DNA of 64,000 nt from Diphasiastrum complanatum (lineage: Eukaryota; Streptophyta; Lycopodiopsida; Lycopodiales; Lycopodiaceae). Position 1 is the stretch's first letter; each line of letters starts with the position of its first letter. The translations under genes and the position numbers were made by a program. Of this stretch, positions 28,428 to 40,199 are shown one piece after another. Below the pieces are notes generated by a model. It made no database searches. It saw only the letters and a program-made list of their open reading frames with translations, and was not told where the DNA came from. The DNA lies in assembly GCA_029204225.1 (NCBI GenBank), contig CM055093.1, positions 31,445,777 to 31,509,776 on the forward strand, given 5' to 3'.

Positions 28428-29105
28428 TGCTCATTATTACGTCAAAAAATGGATTATGTAAAAGCATGGACAAATCAATCTCCTATTTATTATTTTATAT
28501 CGTGAATATATTTCTAATCCAAAAAGGGATTTTTGATTATTCCTACATGAAATTTTGTGTACTAAGATTTTGCTTAGCAAAATCACTAGGAGAGGAAAAC
28601 ATGTGGAATACAATAATGCTTGCGTATTTGGCTTAAAACGTAATACTAACAACTTAGAATTGGCAAATTTTGTCATCTGTTTGGTGTAAAAATATAAATT
28701 TTATCTAGAATTTTAAAAATAAAATAAAATAAAATATTCACATTTAGGTGTATAATATACAATGTAGTTTTAACTTTGACATGCCTTTTATTTTTCAGAT
28801 GATTTTATTTTTTGTGTACTCTATGAGATTGTAATTACTTATATTCTTTCTTTGTTGGTGCATAGCTTGATTTTCTGAAGTTGTAATTGTATATCTTTAA
28901 TGTAATGAGATTTCATGTTTGATTCTAAGATATGAAAAGTTGAATTGAAGACATTACTTCACACTAGTTGATTGCTTTATTTTTTTTAATTTGTCTTATT
29001 TGCTTGGCTATACTCATAGCTTTATCATCAATTATCCATGTAATGCACAATAATATCCACCTAATCAAGTAAGTATTCATCTCCAAATGGAGGCACCAAC
29101 CAACC
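28428..29105 (+). other. 3' flank of bHLH gene
   Basis: AT-rich DNA with AATAAAATAAAATAAAAT-type runs near 28715-28735 that could serve as poly(A) signals. I see no other gene before the minus-strand copia element begins at 29106. Confidence 0.5.
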
Positions 29106-30827
29106 TTATTCAATAGAGGATATCAGCCACACACTCCCTTGAAGAAACATAAACAAATCTTTTCCCAATGCTTTGTTGAAGATCTCATCCACACACTCCC
29201 TTGAAGAAACATGTTGAAGCTCCACCTCCTTTGCCATGATCGTTCTCTCACAAAATGATAAGCCATTTGATATGCTTACTCCTTGCATGAAAATAGGATT
29301 GCTTGCCAATCTTTGGGCTGGAAGGTTATCACAAAAGATGATTGGACTCTCTAAAAAATCTAGCAAGTGAAAATCCATTACCAACCTTTTGATCCATAGC
29401 ATCTCCTTTGTACAAGATGTAAGAGCTTTGTACTCGGCCTCACTAGATGACAACGAAATAGTAGCTTGTTTTTTTGACATCCAAGAGATAGCTCTATCAC
29501 CTATGAAAATAGCATGTGCGCTTATGGATTTTCTATCCATTTGATCTTCAACAAAGTCTGAATCTAAAAATCCATACAAGTTAGGTAATGATCCTCCATA
29601 AACAATGCCAAAATCACTAGTTCCCAAGATGTATCTCAATACCCACTTGCCTAGTTTCCAATGCTTCACACTTGGATCATGCATGAATTGGAGAAATCTA
29701 CCAACACAATAGCTTAGATCAGGTCTTGTGATGGGTAAAAATATATGTGAACCGACTAGCTTCCTATAGAGATTAATGTCTTCGAGGGATCTTACATTAC
29801 CTCTTATAGTGAGCTTTACATTTGACTCCATTGGTGTATTACAAGACTTTGCATCTACCATATGAAATCTTTTTAGAATATAATTAGCATACTTCTCTTG
29901 AAAAATAAAAGTAAATTGAGAAATTCTAAATACTTCTATTCCTACACCATCTATCTTGGTCTTCCTTGAAGATCCCAAGCATAAAGGTATTAATCCAATG
30001 CATTCTACCTTACAAGCATAATCATTTTTTATAAAAATTGACTTGATAGGACCATCATAGGTAGACAAGGTTGAAAAATACTCCAGCTTACTTGTCATGT
30101 GGGAGCTAGCCCCACTATCTATCCACCAAGGGTCTTCTTCTTTCGTGCTTGAAGATAGTGCACCTCCTTTGCCTTTGAATTTTCCTTTGTCCTTGATAAA
30201 AAGAGCCTTGTCATCTCCATCATTGAAAGAGAGCTTCTCCATTCTTGACTTGATGTGAGTTCTCCTACTCTCCTTGGCCATGAGGACTCCTTGAAGATCT
30301 TCAAGAGAGGTCAACTTGCCCATGATTGCATAGCCTTGCACCAAAGCAAAATCCACACTCTGTCCATTCAAGATCAATTGAACAAGTTCACATTCCTTAA
30401 TGGAATCTCCTATGTAAGCAAGCTCCTTGTTTAAGTCTTTAACTTTCAAAACATATGAATGACCACTCTCTCCCTTGGCTTGAAAGCATTGAAGGATTTG
30501 GTTCTTCAAGGATAGCAATCTTGAAGTGTTCTTAGATTCATATATTTTTTGAAGAGTTGCCCATGCTTCTTGAGCCAAGGTGCAAGCACCTACCTCCTTA
30601 AGAAGCTCATTTGGTACATTTACTTTTATACAATGGAGGGAAATCTTTCACCTCTTCTTCTATCTTGTAGCTTCTTGAGGGTGAATGGGTTCATCCTCTT
30701 CACCACTCACAATATCCATTAGATCTTGTAAAACAAGAATTGATTCCATTCTTAGCTTCCAAATGGAGTAATTAGAGGCATTCGATCTATCATTTGGATC
30801 CAAGAGATATGCATGTATGGAAGCCAT
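29106..30827 (-). pseudogene. Copia gag-protease fused to RNase H by deletion
   Basis: Gag starts at ATG 30827 (MASIHAYLLDPNDRSNASNY). Two stops follow before 30578, from where 490 codons are open: gag (AQEAWATLQKIYESKN), protease (DPWWIDSGASSHM), then at about residue 210 (near 29944) an in-frame jump into late RT (NTPMESNVKL) and RNase H (SSSEAEYKALTSCTKEMLWI). The end is ECVDEIFNKALGKDLF. The zinc knuckle, integrase and most of RT are gone. No LTR is visible beside it. The leader-like DNA at 30828-31620 resembles 47900-48590 (shared TCCTCCTTGAT.TCGACTTCACAAG), so this and the 44-49 kb element are related. Confidence 0.9.
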
Positions 30828-31620
30828 CTCTCTCTAATCAAGAGCTTGATCACAAACATGGATACAGAATAGAAATGATTGAAAGACAAGCTATCCCACT
30901 ACCTAGGGACTTGAGAATGCTTGAAACGGGACTTATCAATAAGATCCTACATGATCTTAAGCCAAATCAAATCTATTTAAGACAACAAGAGTGTAAACTA
31001 GCTTGAATTGGAATGAAAAATGGATATAGAATTGCCTCCTCCTTGATCTCGACTTCACAAGGTCCTTGGGTTCACCTAACCTGAATCAAAAGGAATCAAA
31101 TGCACATAATTTGCCTCTTCAAATCACTCCTACAAGATCAGGATGAATCACTATGCAATAATTAATCCAAACTATTTCTCCAAAACAAGCAAAAATGAAC
31201 ACAATCCTAGCTAGAATTGCATTCTATGATGAGTAATTGTCAAAATCTTTGGGCAAACCTCAAAATTGACTATTAAGAATCTCAATAAGCCTAAGAAAGA
31301 CCTATTATAGCACCAAGAATGATGATCTACCTTCCTATTGAATGATTGAAAACTATTCTTTGTGATTCACTCCACAAATCGAGCAACATCAAAAATAACA
31401 AGGTACAAAATACTTGTATTTTGATCCAATTGATAAGAGATGACCTCAACTCAGATTTTGAAACTAAAAACCCTGTAAATTAAAAGCCATTAGAATTCTC
31501 TTCACTCAAATACATCAAATATTGAAGGTACAAATCATAGATTTTGTCTAGATAGCAATCAATGCTTGAATTGCATCAAAATTGAAGAAACTATGAGTTT
31601 CTATCTTTCAAAGCCTTAGC

Positions 31621-32345
31621 ATTTTTCTTAGTTTTCCTTGCCTATTTTCAGACTACTGCATATTTTAACTATGTTTTGCACAGTCTACATTTTTGAACTG
31701 TTTTGTCGCACAGTTCACAATTTTTGATCATGAGAAAAATACAACACTAAGTCAAAGCACTTAGAAAATAATTTTGGCCAACTTTCTCGACAACTATCGC
31801 ATTTTTTGCACTTTTGCGAAAAATCTGGACATTGTCTCCAAATGCCTTAAAACCACTTTTACACCTTCAAGAACCTTTCAGAAAATGCGAAGAATGCGAT
31901 GGCTGTTGACCTTTGGCTTTTTAGTTAATAACAAAGACAAGGTCTTCGATCTAACTGTAGACACTCCAAGAAGATCCACGTGAGAAAGAAGAGCACTAGT
32001 CAGATTCGTCCCTGACAACTCATCTTATGCAACAGAAGAATTCTGTGGATTTGGCGGAGAACCTCAAACGTATGAGGAAGCTATCAGTTGTCAGTTGAGA
32101 ATATAGTTTAAAACCCAACCGAATCAATCACCACAGCACAACGTCAATTGCAATAAGACAAGACAATAGAATTGCTCTGCCACAAACTGTATATTCACAC
32201 TAATAAGCAAGTACAAGGATAAAGTTTCTTAAGAGCACTCAAAGGGCTCGTAAAAGAAAGACAGCCCGATTATTCTAGAACTGAGCACATGTGGTGTCAT
32301 CGAAATTGGAAAGCACTGTATAAGTTGATCATTGCTATTTTAACT
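31621..32345 (-). mobile_element. Probable 3' LTR region of the older copia element
   Basis: On the minus strand the purine tract TGAGGGAGAG ends at 32346 and AGTTAAAATAGC starts at 32345. This is the arrangement seen in the same copia family at 18696-18714 (AAGGGAGAG then AGTTAGAATT). The right boundary is therefore fair, but the left end could not be placed. No gene is seen in 31621-32345. Confidence 0.5.
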
Positions 32346-32731
32346 CTCTCCCTCAATGATCAACTTCTCTCTTTATTTTAAAGTTTACTCTATTCATGGA
32401 ACATACCTCCATGATCGTATCATAAGTAAAGGCTTTTTTACATAATCAAACCTAAGCCAAGTTTGGCTCTAAAAGTTTCAAACTTCTCTTTACTTAAAGC
32501 TTTCGTAAATATATCAGCAACTTGCAACAATGTAGAACAGTGTGCAATACTTATATCTTCAAATTGTAGCTTTTCATGCACAAAGTGATATTTTATCTCA
32601 ATATGTTTTGTTCTCGTGTGAAAGACATGATTCTTAGCCAATTGCATTCCACTTTGGCTGTCACAGAAAATAACAGTGGGATGTACTAGTTTCATGCCAA
32701 TCTCACGTAACAACTTACGCAACCAAATAGC
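32346..32731 (-). pseudogene. Older copia element: RNase H C-terminal part
   Basis: The minus-strand frame reads AIWLRKLLREIGMKLVHPTV, IFCDSQSGMQLAKNHVFHTR, TKHIEIKYHFVHEKLQFEDI and VADIFTKALSKEKFETFRAK, the last part of copia RNase H. It is separated from the rest of its gene (from 38888) by the element at 32732-38887. The two sides share the duplicated ATAGC and read across as SFAT..EAIWLRKLL. Confidence 0.92.
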
Positions 32732-33413
32732 TGTAAAAATTACAGCAAATAAGGATCCTAAAACACTTGAAATGATGAGGGAAACAATAGATTATGATTT
32801 CATAAGATTAGCACAAGTTGAACCATCAAAATCCATTAAAAATCTATGCTTGAACCTCACTAAATGGCCCAAATCCTTGAAGAAGGCTTCACACGTGTGA
32901 AAGTACGGCCTCCCACAGTCTGAGTACTGTACACCAAACCTACATTCAATCCTATAATCATTAGTAATCACAATTACTCAAACAATTATGAACATAGAGA
33001 GCAATTGCACCATTATGAGAGAAAAAACATGAAATTGCTTGATTGATTTTGGTGAGATATCATCACCTATATATACATGATCCATCACGGTTTTGGGCAG
33101 GTATGAGTATCCCTAAACCTATCCCTAATGCTAATTTCTGTGGATCTTTCATCCCTACCAAGTTAGGGTTGGAATCTTGGAGATCCCTCAACAATGCAAA
33201 AACTACCAAAAATAGCTCCTATTTTTTCTCCCTTGTATCTAAGCATAATTTGGACTCATTCCAAAGGTTCTAACACTTAGGTCTACTTGAGAACATCCTT
33301 ATGAATGTAATCCTATGCTATTTGTCACGTGTGACAAGCCACATCATGACCATCTAACTATTTACAAGTCATATGACCAAAACTAGTCAAGCTAGAATTG
33401 TGAATTTTTAACA
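32732..33413 (-). repeat. 3' LTR of nested copia
   Basis: 682 bp. TATATATA at 33068-33075 is a probable TATA box for minus-strand transcription; the partner LTR has it at 38542-38549. CACACGTGTG (near 32891) is a perfect palindrome with an E/G-box core, also kept in the other LTR. Confidence 0.95.
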
Positions 33414-33427
33414 CTCCTCCTCACTAT

Positions 33428-35155
33428 CTAGCTTGGTTCAATCATTGCTTTACTAATCACTCCAAGTGATGATCTGAACTTCATAAAAGGTGTCTTTTGA
33501 AGTGGTTTAGTAAGTAGATCAGCTACACATTCATTGCTTGGAACATGCTCCAAAGCAATCTCCTTGGCTTGCACCATTTCTCTCACAAAGTGATGGCATA
33601 TCTCAATGTGCTTAGATCTTGCATGGAAGATTGGGTTAGATGCAAGGTGTTGGGCTGATATATTGTCATTGTAGATGATTGGTGCCTCCTCTGAATCCAT
33701 AATCTTTAGTTCCACCAATAATCTCTTGATCCAAAGTACCTCCTTTGTAGTGGTTGTCAAAGCTTTGTACTCGGCCTCGGTTGAAGATAGAGATATAGTT
33801 TCTTGCTTTTTTGAAAGCCATGAAACCACACCTTCTCGTATGAAAGTTGAATAGGCACTTGTTGATTTCCTATCCCTCTTGTCCCCTGCAAAATCTGAAT
33901 CACTAAATGCATGAAGGTTAATCACATCTTTTCTATATAGAATCCCAAAATCCAATGTACCTGAGATGTATCTTAGAATCCTCTTAGCCTTTTTCCAATG
34001 GATATTCAATGGCTTTTGCATGGATTGGCTCAACCTACATACACTAAAGCTAAGATCTGGTCTAGTTATAGTGATCCACATTAAGGAACCTATAAGCTGC
34101 CTAAACAAAGTGATGTCCATGAAGGATCTTTCATCATCTTCATTTGGCACTTTTACAATTTGCTCCATTGGTGTGTCAACACTTTTGCATACTTCCATCT
34201 TAAACTTCTTCAAAAGACTTTGAGCATAGTTTACTTGACTTATAAAGATAAAATCAGACCCTCTAAGTACTTCTATGCCTAAGATGAAGTGAAGACACCC
34301 TAGATCTACCATCTTGAACTCTAAGGATAGATCTATCTTGATTTTTTCAATACCATCAACACTATTTCCACTAATGATGATGTCATCTACATAAATGAGT
34401 AAAAGTACAATACCAACATCATCAAACTTAATGTAAAGAGTAGGATCATATTCACTTTGAACAAAAGAAAGTGAAATAAGATAGCAATGTAGTCTTGAAT
34501 TCCAAGATCTCAAGGCTTGCTTCAAGCCATAGATGCTTCTTTGGAGATGGCATACTTTGTTCTCCATTCCATGCTTGATGAACCCTTGTGGCTGCTCCAT
34601 ATAGATATCCTCTTCCAAAAAACCATTCAAGAAAGCATTAGAGACATCCATTTGACATAGAATCCATCCAAAATGTGATGCAAGTGCAATGATTAGTCTT
34701 ATTGTGACCATCTTGGCCACGGGTGCAAAAGTTTCCTCATAGTCTATCCCTCTCTCTTGAGCATAACCTTTTGCAACTAATCTTGCTTTATGTTTGTTAA
34801 CACTCCCATTTGCATTCAGCTTGAGCTTGAAGACCCACTTGCATCCTATTACATTCCTTTGAGGTCTCTCAACAAGCAACCAAGTTTCATTCTCAATCAA
34901 GGCATCATACTCATCCAACATAGCTTTATACCATTCTTTGGAGTTCAATGCATCTTCAACATTAGACGGTTCTTCAAAACTAGATAAAGCATAAGAAGTG
35001 GATGAGATACCCTCAACTTGTTGTCCTTTGCCTTGATATGTGAGCCTTGATGGCTCCACTTTTGCCCTTGAAGATCTCCTTGGTGTGATAGGTGGGTTTG
35101 GTGCTTGCTCCTCCATGAGCTCCTCCTCAAAACCAAGATCTTGCTCCTCGGCCAT
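33428..35155 (-). CDS. Copia reverse transcriptase-RNase H
   Basis: An open frame of 575 codons. After a linker (ITPRRSSRAKVEPSRL) come RT motifs NVIGCKWVFKLKLNANGSVN, HKARLVAKGYAQERGIDYEE, TFAPVAKM, CQMDVSNAFLNG, YGLKQALRSW and the catalytic LLIYVDDIIISG (near 34386). Then follow the RNase H blocks SDSDFAGDKRDRKSTSAY, SSTEAEYKAL and HARSKHIEI, and the terminal ADLLTKPLQKTPF. RT would copy element RNA into DNA. The frame is shifted relative to the integrase upstream (35185), so it is not part of one continuous polyprotein here. Confidence 0.95.
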   Translation of the reverse strand: MAEEQDLGFEEELMEEQAPNPPITPRRSSRAKVEPSRLTYQGKGQQVEGISSTSYALSSFEEPSNVEDALNSKEWYKAMLDEYDALIENETWLLVERPQRNVIGCKWVFKLKLNANGSVNKHKARLVAKGYAQERGIDYEETFAPVAKMVTIRLIIALASHFGWILCQMDVSNAFLNGFLEEDIYMEQPQGFIKHGMENKVCHLQRSIYGLKQALRSWNSRLHCYLISLSFVQSEYDPTLYIKFDDVGIVLLLIYVDDIIISGNSVDGIEKIKIDLSLEFKMVDLGCLHFILGIEVLRGSDFIFISQVNYAQSLLKKFKMEVCKSVDTPMEQIVKVPNEDDERSFMDITLFRQLIGSLMWITITRPDLSFSVCRLSQSMQKPLNIHWKKAKRILRYISGTLDFGILYRKDVINLHAFSDSDFAGDKRDRKSTSAYSTFIREGVVSWLSKKQETISLSSTEAEYKALTTTTKEVLWIKRLLVELKIMDSEEAPIIYNDNISAQHLASNPIFHARSKHIEICHHFVREMVQAKEIALEHVPSNECVADLLTKPLQKTPFMKFRSSLGVISKAMIEPS

Positions 35156-35184
35156 CTTCTTCTTGATTGTTGGAGCACCCCTTC

Positions 35185-35916
35185 TTAAAGCATATGCATA
35201 TGATGTTCATCAAAGATGACATCCCTTGAAACAACAAATTTGTTCAAGGATGGGAGATAGACTTTGTAGCCCTTGCTTGAGCTTGCATATCCAAGCATGA
35301 TCCCTCTTGTGGAAGATGGATCCTCCTTGGTTCTTGTTTCCAATGGCACATGCACATAACATATACACCCAAAAACTTTCAAGTGAGTAAGATTGGGTTT
35401 CTTTCCATACAACATCTCATAAGGAGTTTTGCCTTCAATTGCTTTGCAAGACACCCTATTCATCAAGTAGTTTGCACATACAAGAGACTCAACCCAAAAG
35501 GATTTGGGCAAACAAGCATCTAATCTTAAAGCCTTAGAACATTCACATAATTTTCTATTCCTTCTTTCAGCAACTCCATTTTGTTGAGGAGTGTAAGGAC
35601 AAGAAGTCTCTTTCTTGATCCCTTCCTCCTCACAAAAGGCCTTGAACTCATTGGAGATGAATTCTCCACCATTGTCACTTCTAAGAATCTTGATGCTATG
35701 ATTATGATGCTTTTCCACAAACAACTTGAACTTTACAAAAGTATCAAATACTTGAGACTTGAGGGAAAGTAAGAACACCCAACAATATCTTGAGTAGTCA
35801 TCAATGAAGGTTAAAAACATGGATGAACCTCCATTAGATTTGGTGCTAGCAATGTGCACATCTGAGTGTATGAGTTCAAGAGGATGAGATGACTTTGTGA
35901 TGGAGTTAGGAAACAC
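35185..35916 (-). CDS. Copia integrase core and C-terminal part
   Basis: Read as 243 codons. It contains SHPLELIHSDVHI (first catalytic Asp), FIDDYSRYCWVFLLS, IKILRSDNGGEFISNEF (second Asp), TPQQNGVAERRNRKL (catalytic Glu), then NRVSCKAIEGKTPYEMLYGK and SRDVIFDE. All three DDE residues are present. A single in-frame TAA at 35962-35964 separates it from the gag-protease frame, and a frameshift follows before RT. Confidence 0.93.
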   Translation of the reverse strand: MFPNSITKSSHPLELIHSDVHIASTKSNGGSSMFLTFIDDYSRYCWVFLLSLKSQVFDTFVKFKLFVEKHHNHSIKILRSDNGGEFISNEFKAFCEEEGIKKETSCPYTPQQNGVAERRNRKLCECSKALRLDACLPKSFWVESLVCANYLMNRVSCKAIEGKTPYEMLYGKKPNLTHLKVFGCICYVHVPLETRTKEDPSSTRGIMLGYASSSKGYKVYLPSLNKFVVSRDVIFDEHHMHML

Positions 35917-35961
35917 CTTCTTATGTGCCTTGGATAAGGCACAAGCTTCACAAACCTTGTC

Positions 35962-37393
35962 TTACTTCCCAATAGACCTTGGTAGGCCTAAATCATACTC
36001 CTCCTCGATCATAGCCTCCATGGAACCCGAGTTGACATGTCCAAGTCTTTTGTGCCATAAAGTAAAGGTAGATATCTTGCTCTTCTCGGCCAACATGACA
36101 ACATTAGTATCCACAAATGCATCCAACTTATAAAGTTTGCCAAGTCTAGTGCCCTTAGCCACTATCTTACCCTTCTTCTTGATGAAACATTCATTTGAAG
36201 CAAAGTCAACATTGAAACCATTGTCTACCATTTGGCCAACACTTAGTAGATTCTTTGTTATTGTAGGAATGTACAAAACACCTTCTATGTTGATCTTTTT
36301 GGAAGATCCTAAGCAAAGGGGAATGCTACCAACTCCTTCAATCTTACAAGCTTCATCATTTGCTGTATAGATAGACTTTATAGGTCCATCATAAGATAAG
36401 AGAGAAGAGAAAAACTCCCTTTTACTAATCATGTGTGAACTAGCACCCGAGTCAATCCACCAAGGATATTCTCCTTTGAAGCTTGTTGAAAAAAATATGG
36501 ACATCATGAGAGAGTCCTCATGTGAACTCTCCTCCTCCTCATCTTTGCTCATGTTGGCTTGGCTTTGATCTTGCTTCCTCTTGAAGCATTCCGAGGCATA
36601 ATGCCCCATCTTGCTACAATAGTAGCACTTCACCTTTGATTTGTCCTTCTTGACTTTGGTGGTTGATGGAGATGCCTTTGAGGGTCCTTCTTGATCCTCA
36701 AGCTTTGTAGACTTCTTGAATGTTGATCCTTTTCCTTTGGACTTGCCTTTGCCTTTGGTGAAGAGATCTTGGTCATCTCCACCTTGGATGGAAAGCCTAT
36801 CCATCCTCTCTTGCATTTGGCTCCTTCTTGATTCCTCGGCCATGAGTGTGCCTTGAAGTTCTTCAAGTATGGGTAGCTTACCCATAATTGCATATCCCTG
36901 AACCAAATTGTCAAATTCAAAGCTTAGTCCATTCAATATGAGTTGAACAAGCTCTTCATCCTTGATAGGGTCACCTATAAAGGCTAGCTCTTTGTTCAAT
37001 TCCTTTACTCTTAGGACAAAAGTATGTGCACTCTCTCCTTTCTTTTGATAGCTTCTATAGATTTGATTCTTCAAAGCTAACATTCTAGTTTGGTTCTTTG
37101 ATTCATAGACCTTTTGCAAAGTCTCCCAAGCATCTTGAGCTGAAGTGCAATCTCCTACCTCTCTTAAGAGTTCATTTGCAACATTCATTTTTATGCAATG
37201 TAGTGCAACATTGCACCTCTTGATGTATTTGGCTTTTTCTTGAGGATGAATAGGTTCACCCTCCTTACCATTTACAATTTCCATCAGAACTTGCATGATC
37301 ATGATAGATTCCATTCTATCATGACAATATGGAATAGTTAGTTTTGTTGAGCCTTTCATTAGTATCCAAAAGATATGCATTTATAGATGCCAT
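35962..37393 (-). CDS. Copia gag-protease-preintegrase
   Basis: The true gag ATG is at 37393 (MASINAYLLDTNERLNKTNY). A frameshift after YSI (near 37330) moves the reading into the long frame. Residues include CIKMNVANELLREVGDCTSA (gag), the zinc knuckle CYYCSKMGHYASEC (near 36600), the protease site DSGASSHM (near 36440) and the pre-integrase LWHKRLGHVN. The frame ends at the TAA at 35962. Gag forms the particle, and protease cuts the polyprotein. It is broken by one frameshift and one stop only. Confidence 0.93.
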
Positions 37394-38192
37394 CTAGTCT
37401 CCTAATCAAGGACTTGACACAAATGAAGGTTACTTCTATTGATTTGATTGAAGGTCTACCTTATCCCACTTCTTAGGGACCTGAAAAGATCAGTAATAGA
37501 CTTCCTATAAAGATCTAATAATGATCTCTAACAAAATCAAATCATAGAATACTAGAAACAATGCACTTGCTTGATTGAAGTAGACAATACTAGTAGAATT
37601 GCCCCTCTTTCTATAAAGAACATTAAAGCTTCCAAATGATCTGATCAAGAGTGAATTTCAGCAACCTAATATACTTCCAAAATCACTTGTAAAAGATCTA
37701 AATGGAACTTAATGAGGATGCAACACAATCTACTATCCAATCACAAGCAAAAAATGATCAAAATTGATGAAAAATTGATCTAATTTGGTGCATAAGTCAA
37801 GCAATGGTTGGACTGAACCTAAATCACTTTAGGAGGTGTATAGTACACCTTAGAACAGCCTTGAAGAGTCCCCAAAACTCTGATCTTCCCTCTCCTTGAA
37901 TTCTAGAAAGCCTCCTCTATGAAATCACCTCCAAAACTCGCTTAGAAATCAATGCTTGGAGCAAGCAAAAACTTGTTATCTTGGTAATGTGAATTGAATT
38001 CAACTTTGCCTCTGGTTTTAGACACCTAAACACCTGCAAATGAAGTCACACAACACCAATCTCCAATGTATTTGAGTCACTTTGAGTTCTAGAATCAATA
38101 CTAGATGCTAAGATCCAATCTACACAAGATTTAGATCAAAAATTGTGATCAAATTGAATGAAAACCAAGGATTTAGCTCATTTCAGCCTTTA

Positions 38193-38205
38193 GGCTCTGA
38201 TACCA
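38193..38205 (-). other. Primer-binding site of nested copia
   Basis: GGCTCTGATACCA on the plus strand is the complement of TGGTATCAGAGCC, directly beside the 5' LTR. The leader 37394-38192 contains no gene. Confidence 0.93.
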
Positions 38206-38887
38206 TGTAAAAATTACAGAAACTAAGGATCCTAAAACACTTGAAATGATGAGGGAAACAATAGATTATGATTTCATAAGATTACCACAAGTTGAACCAT
38301 CAAAATCCATCAAAAATCTATGCTTGAACCTCACTAAATGGCCCAAATCCTTGAAGAAGGCTTCACACGTGTGAAAGTACGGCCTCCCACAGTCTGAGTA
38401 CTGTACACTAGACCTACATTCAATCCTATAATCATTAGTAATCACAAGTACTCAAACAATTATGAACATAGAGAGCAATTGCACCATTATGAGAGAAAAA
38501 ACATGAAATTGCTTGATTGATTTTGGTGAGATATCATCACCTATATATACATGATCCATCACGGTTTTGGGCAGGTATGAGTAGCCCTAAACCTATCCCT
38601 AATGCTAATTTTGGTGGATCTTTCATCCCTACCAAGTTAGGGTTGGAATCTTGGAGATCCCTCAACAATGCAAAAACTACCAAAAATAGCTCCTATTTTT
38701 TCTCCCTTGTATCTAAGCATAATTTGGACTCATTCCAAAGGTTCTAACACTTAGGTCTACTTGAGAACATCCTTATGAATGGAATCCTATGCTATTTGGC
38801 ACGTGTGACAAGCCACATCATGACCATCTAACTATTTACAAGTCATATGACCGAAACTAGTCAAGCTAGAATTGTGAATTTTTAACA
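38206..38887 (-). repeat. 5' LTR of nested copia
   Basis: 682 bp, the same length as the 3' LTR and nearly identical. It ends next to the ATAGC target duplication, where the older element's RNase H resumes. Confidence 0.95.
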
Positions 38888-40070
38888 ATAGCTTCCTAAG
38901 TGGCAAAACTTAATGCTTTATATTCAGCTTCTATAGAAGAGAGAGAAATGGTGTCTTGCTTCTTGCTAGTCCATGAAAAACAACCGCTACCAAAATTGAA
39001 GGCATAATCTGTTGTTGACTTTCTATCATCTACATTTCCTACCCAATCAACGTCAACATAACCTTGCAACTTAGGTTAAGCACTTTGACGTTTGTAGACT
39101 AGGCCATGGTTAGGTGTACCTTTCACATACCTCAAAATCCTTTTTGCATCTTTCCAATGATCCATAGTGGATGATGACATGAATTGGATAATCAGACTTA
39201 CAGCATAGCAGATATCAGGATGTGTAGTCGTAAGATATATCAAAACTCCCAAAAGTAGCGTCAACATGTGTACTATCATCAACACGAGATAATTTCTTAC
39301 TAGCTTCACAAGGGGTGATGGAAGATTTGCACTCTGTCATGCAAAATCTCTCTAATATCTCGCGCAACCTGTTTTGACATAACCTAATATCATTGTTAGT
39401 TTGACATACTTCAACACCCAAGCAATAGTGCATAAGATCTAAATCTATCATCTCAAATTGCTTACATAACTTGCTTTGATAGAATGAATGAGATTCTCAT
39501 TATTGCCCGTAATAATAATATCATCAACATAAAGTACAATCAAGACAATGTTATCTTCGTTTATAAGAACATAAAGATTTGGATCTAAATTTGTTCTTAC
39601 AAACTCATGAGAAAGAAAGCAATTGTCAATGAGTCCATACCATGTGCATGGTGCTTGCTTAAGGCCATAAAGTGCTTTTTGTAGCTTGCACACCTTATGT
39701 TCTTGTCCCTTTGCCATAACGCCCTGTGGTTGGACCATGTAAACCTCTTCATTTTGGTATCTTAGACTCAGGTGATACACTTCGTGGAGAGTATGTGTCC
39801 CAAGGAGTGTCCAAGTAATGTCTCTTATTTCCAACCAGTTTCTCCTTTGTTGCTCCTATCGGCAAGTACCTTTCTCTAGGCTCTTGGATAGGTGGTGTCT
39901 TCTCATACTCACCCTCTCAACCTTCGTCTTCATGTGCATCATCCAGTGGAACGTCTTCTTCATCTTCCTCTTCCAAGATTGTGGGAAGTCTTTTGATGCT
40001 TTCATCACTTGCATGGTCTCCATCTTAATACCTATGCGTCTCATCAAAAATCACATCTTTCTAATGTGAA
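38888..40070 (-). pseudogene. Older copia element: RT and RNase H N-terminal part
   Basis: Minus-strand pieces in order: linker; EVYMVQPQGVMAKGQEHKVC; LQKALYGLKQAPCTWY; LIVLYVDDIIITGNNENLIH (catalytic YVDD); IDLDLMHYCLGVEVCQTNND; YLTTTHPDICYAVSLIIQFM; and SKKQDTISLSSIEAEYKALS running to the insertion site. The first ~100 residues of RT are missing and several frameshifts occur (for example near 39450 and 39240). The family matches the fragments at 1112 and 17997-18650. Confidence 0.92.
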
Positions 40071-40199
40071 TCTTGTTCATTACAGGATCAAAACACCTGT
40101 TTGACTTCGCCCTCTCGTCATAACTGACGAAGATACACTTGATTTCTTTGGCATCAAGTTTTTTTCGCTCCTCCTTTGGACATGTACATAGGCCTTACA

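Larger units (their letters stand above)
32732..38887 (-). mobile_element. Complete copia element nested in an older copia
   Basis: A 6,156-bp element. LTRs are 32732-33413 and 38206-38887 (682 bp each, ends TGTAAAAATT and AATTTTTAACA), flanked by ATAGC on both sides (32727-32731, 38888-38892). The primer site, read as GGCTCTGATACCA on the plus strand, is at 38193-38205. A purine tract lies at 33414-33426. By eye about 13 of 682 LTR positions differ, so the insertion is fairly recent. It lies in the RNase H of the older copia and in the same orientation. Gag and pol are complete in outline but carry a few disabling breaks. Confidence 0.96.
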
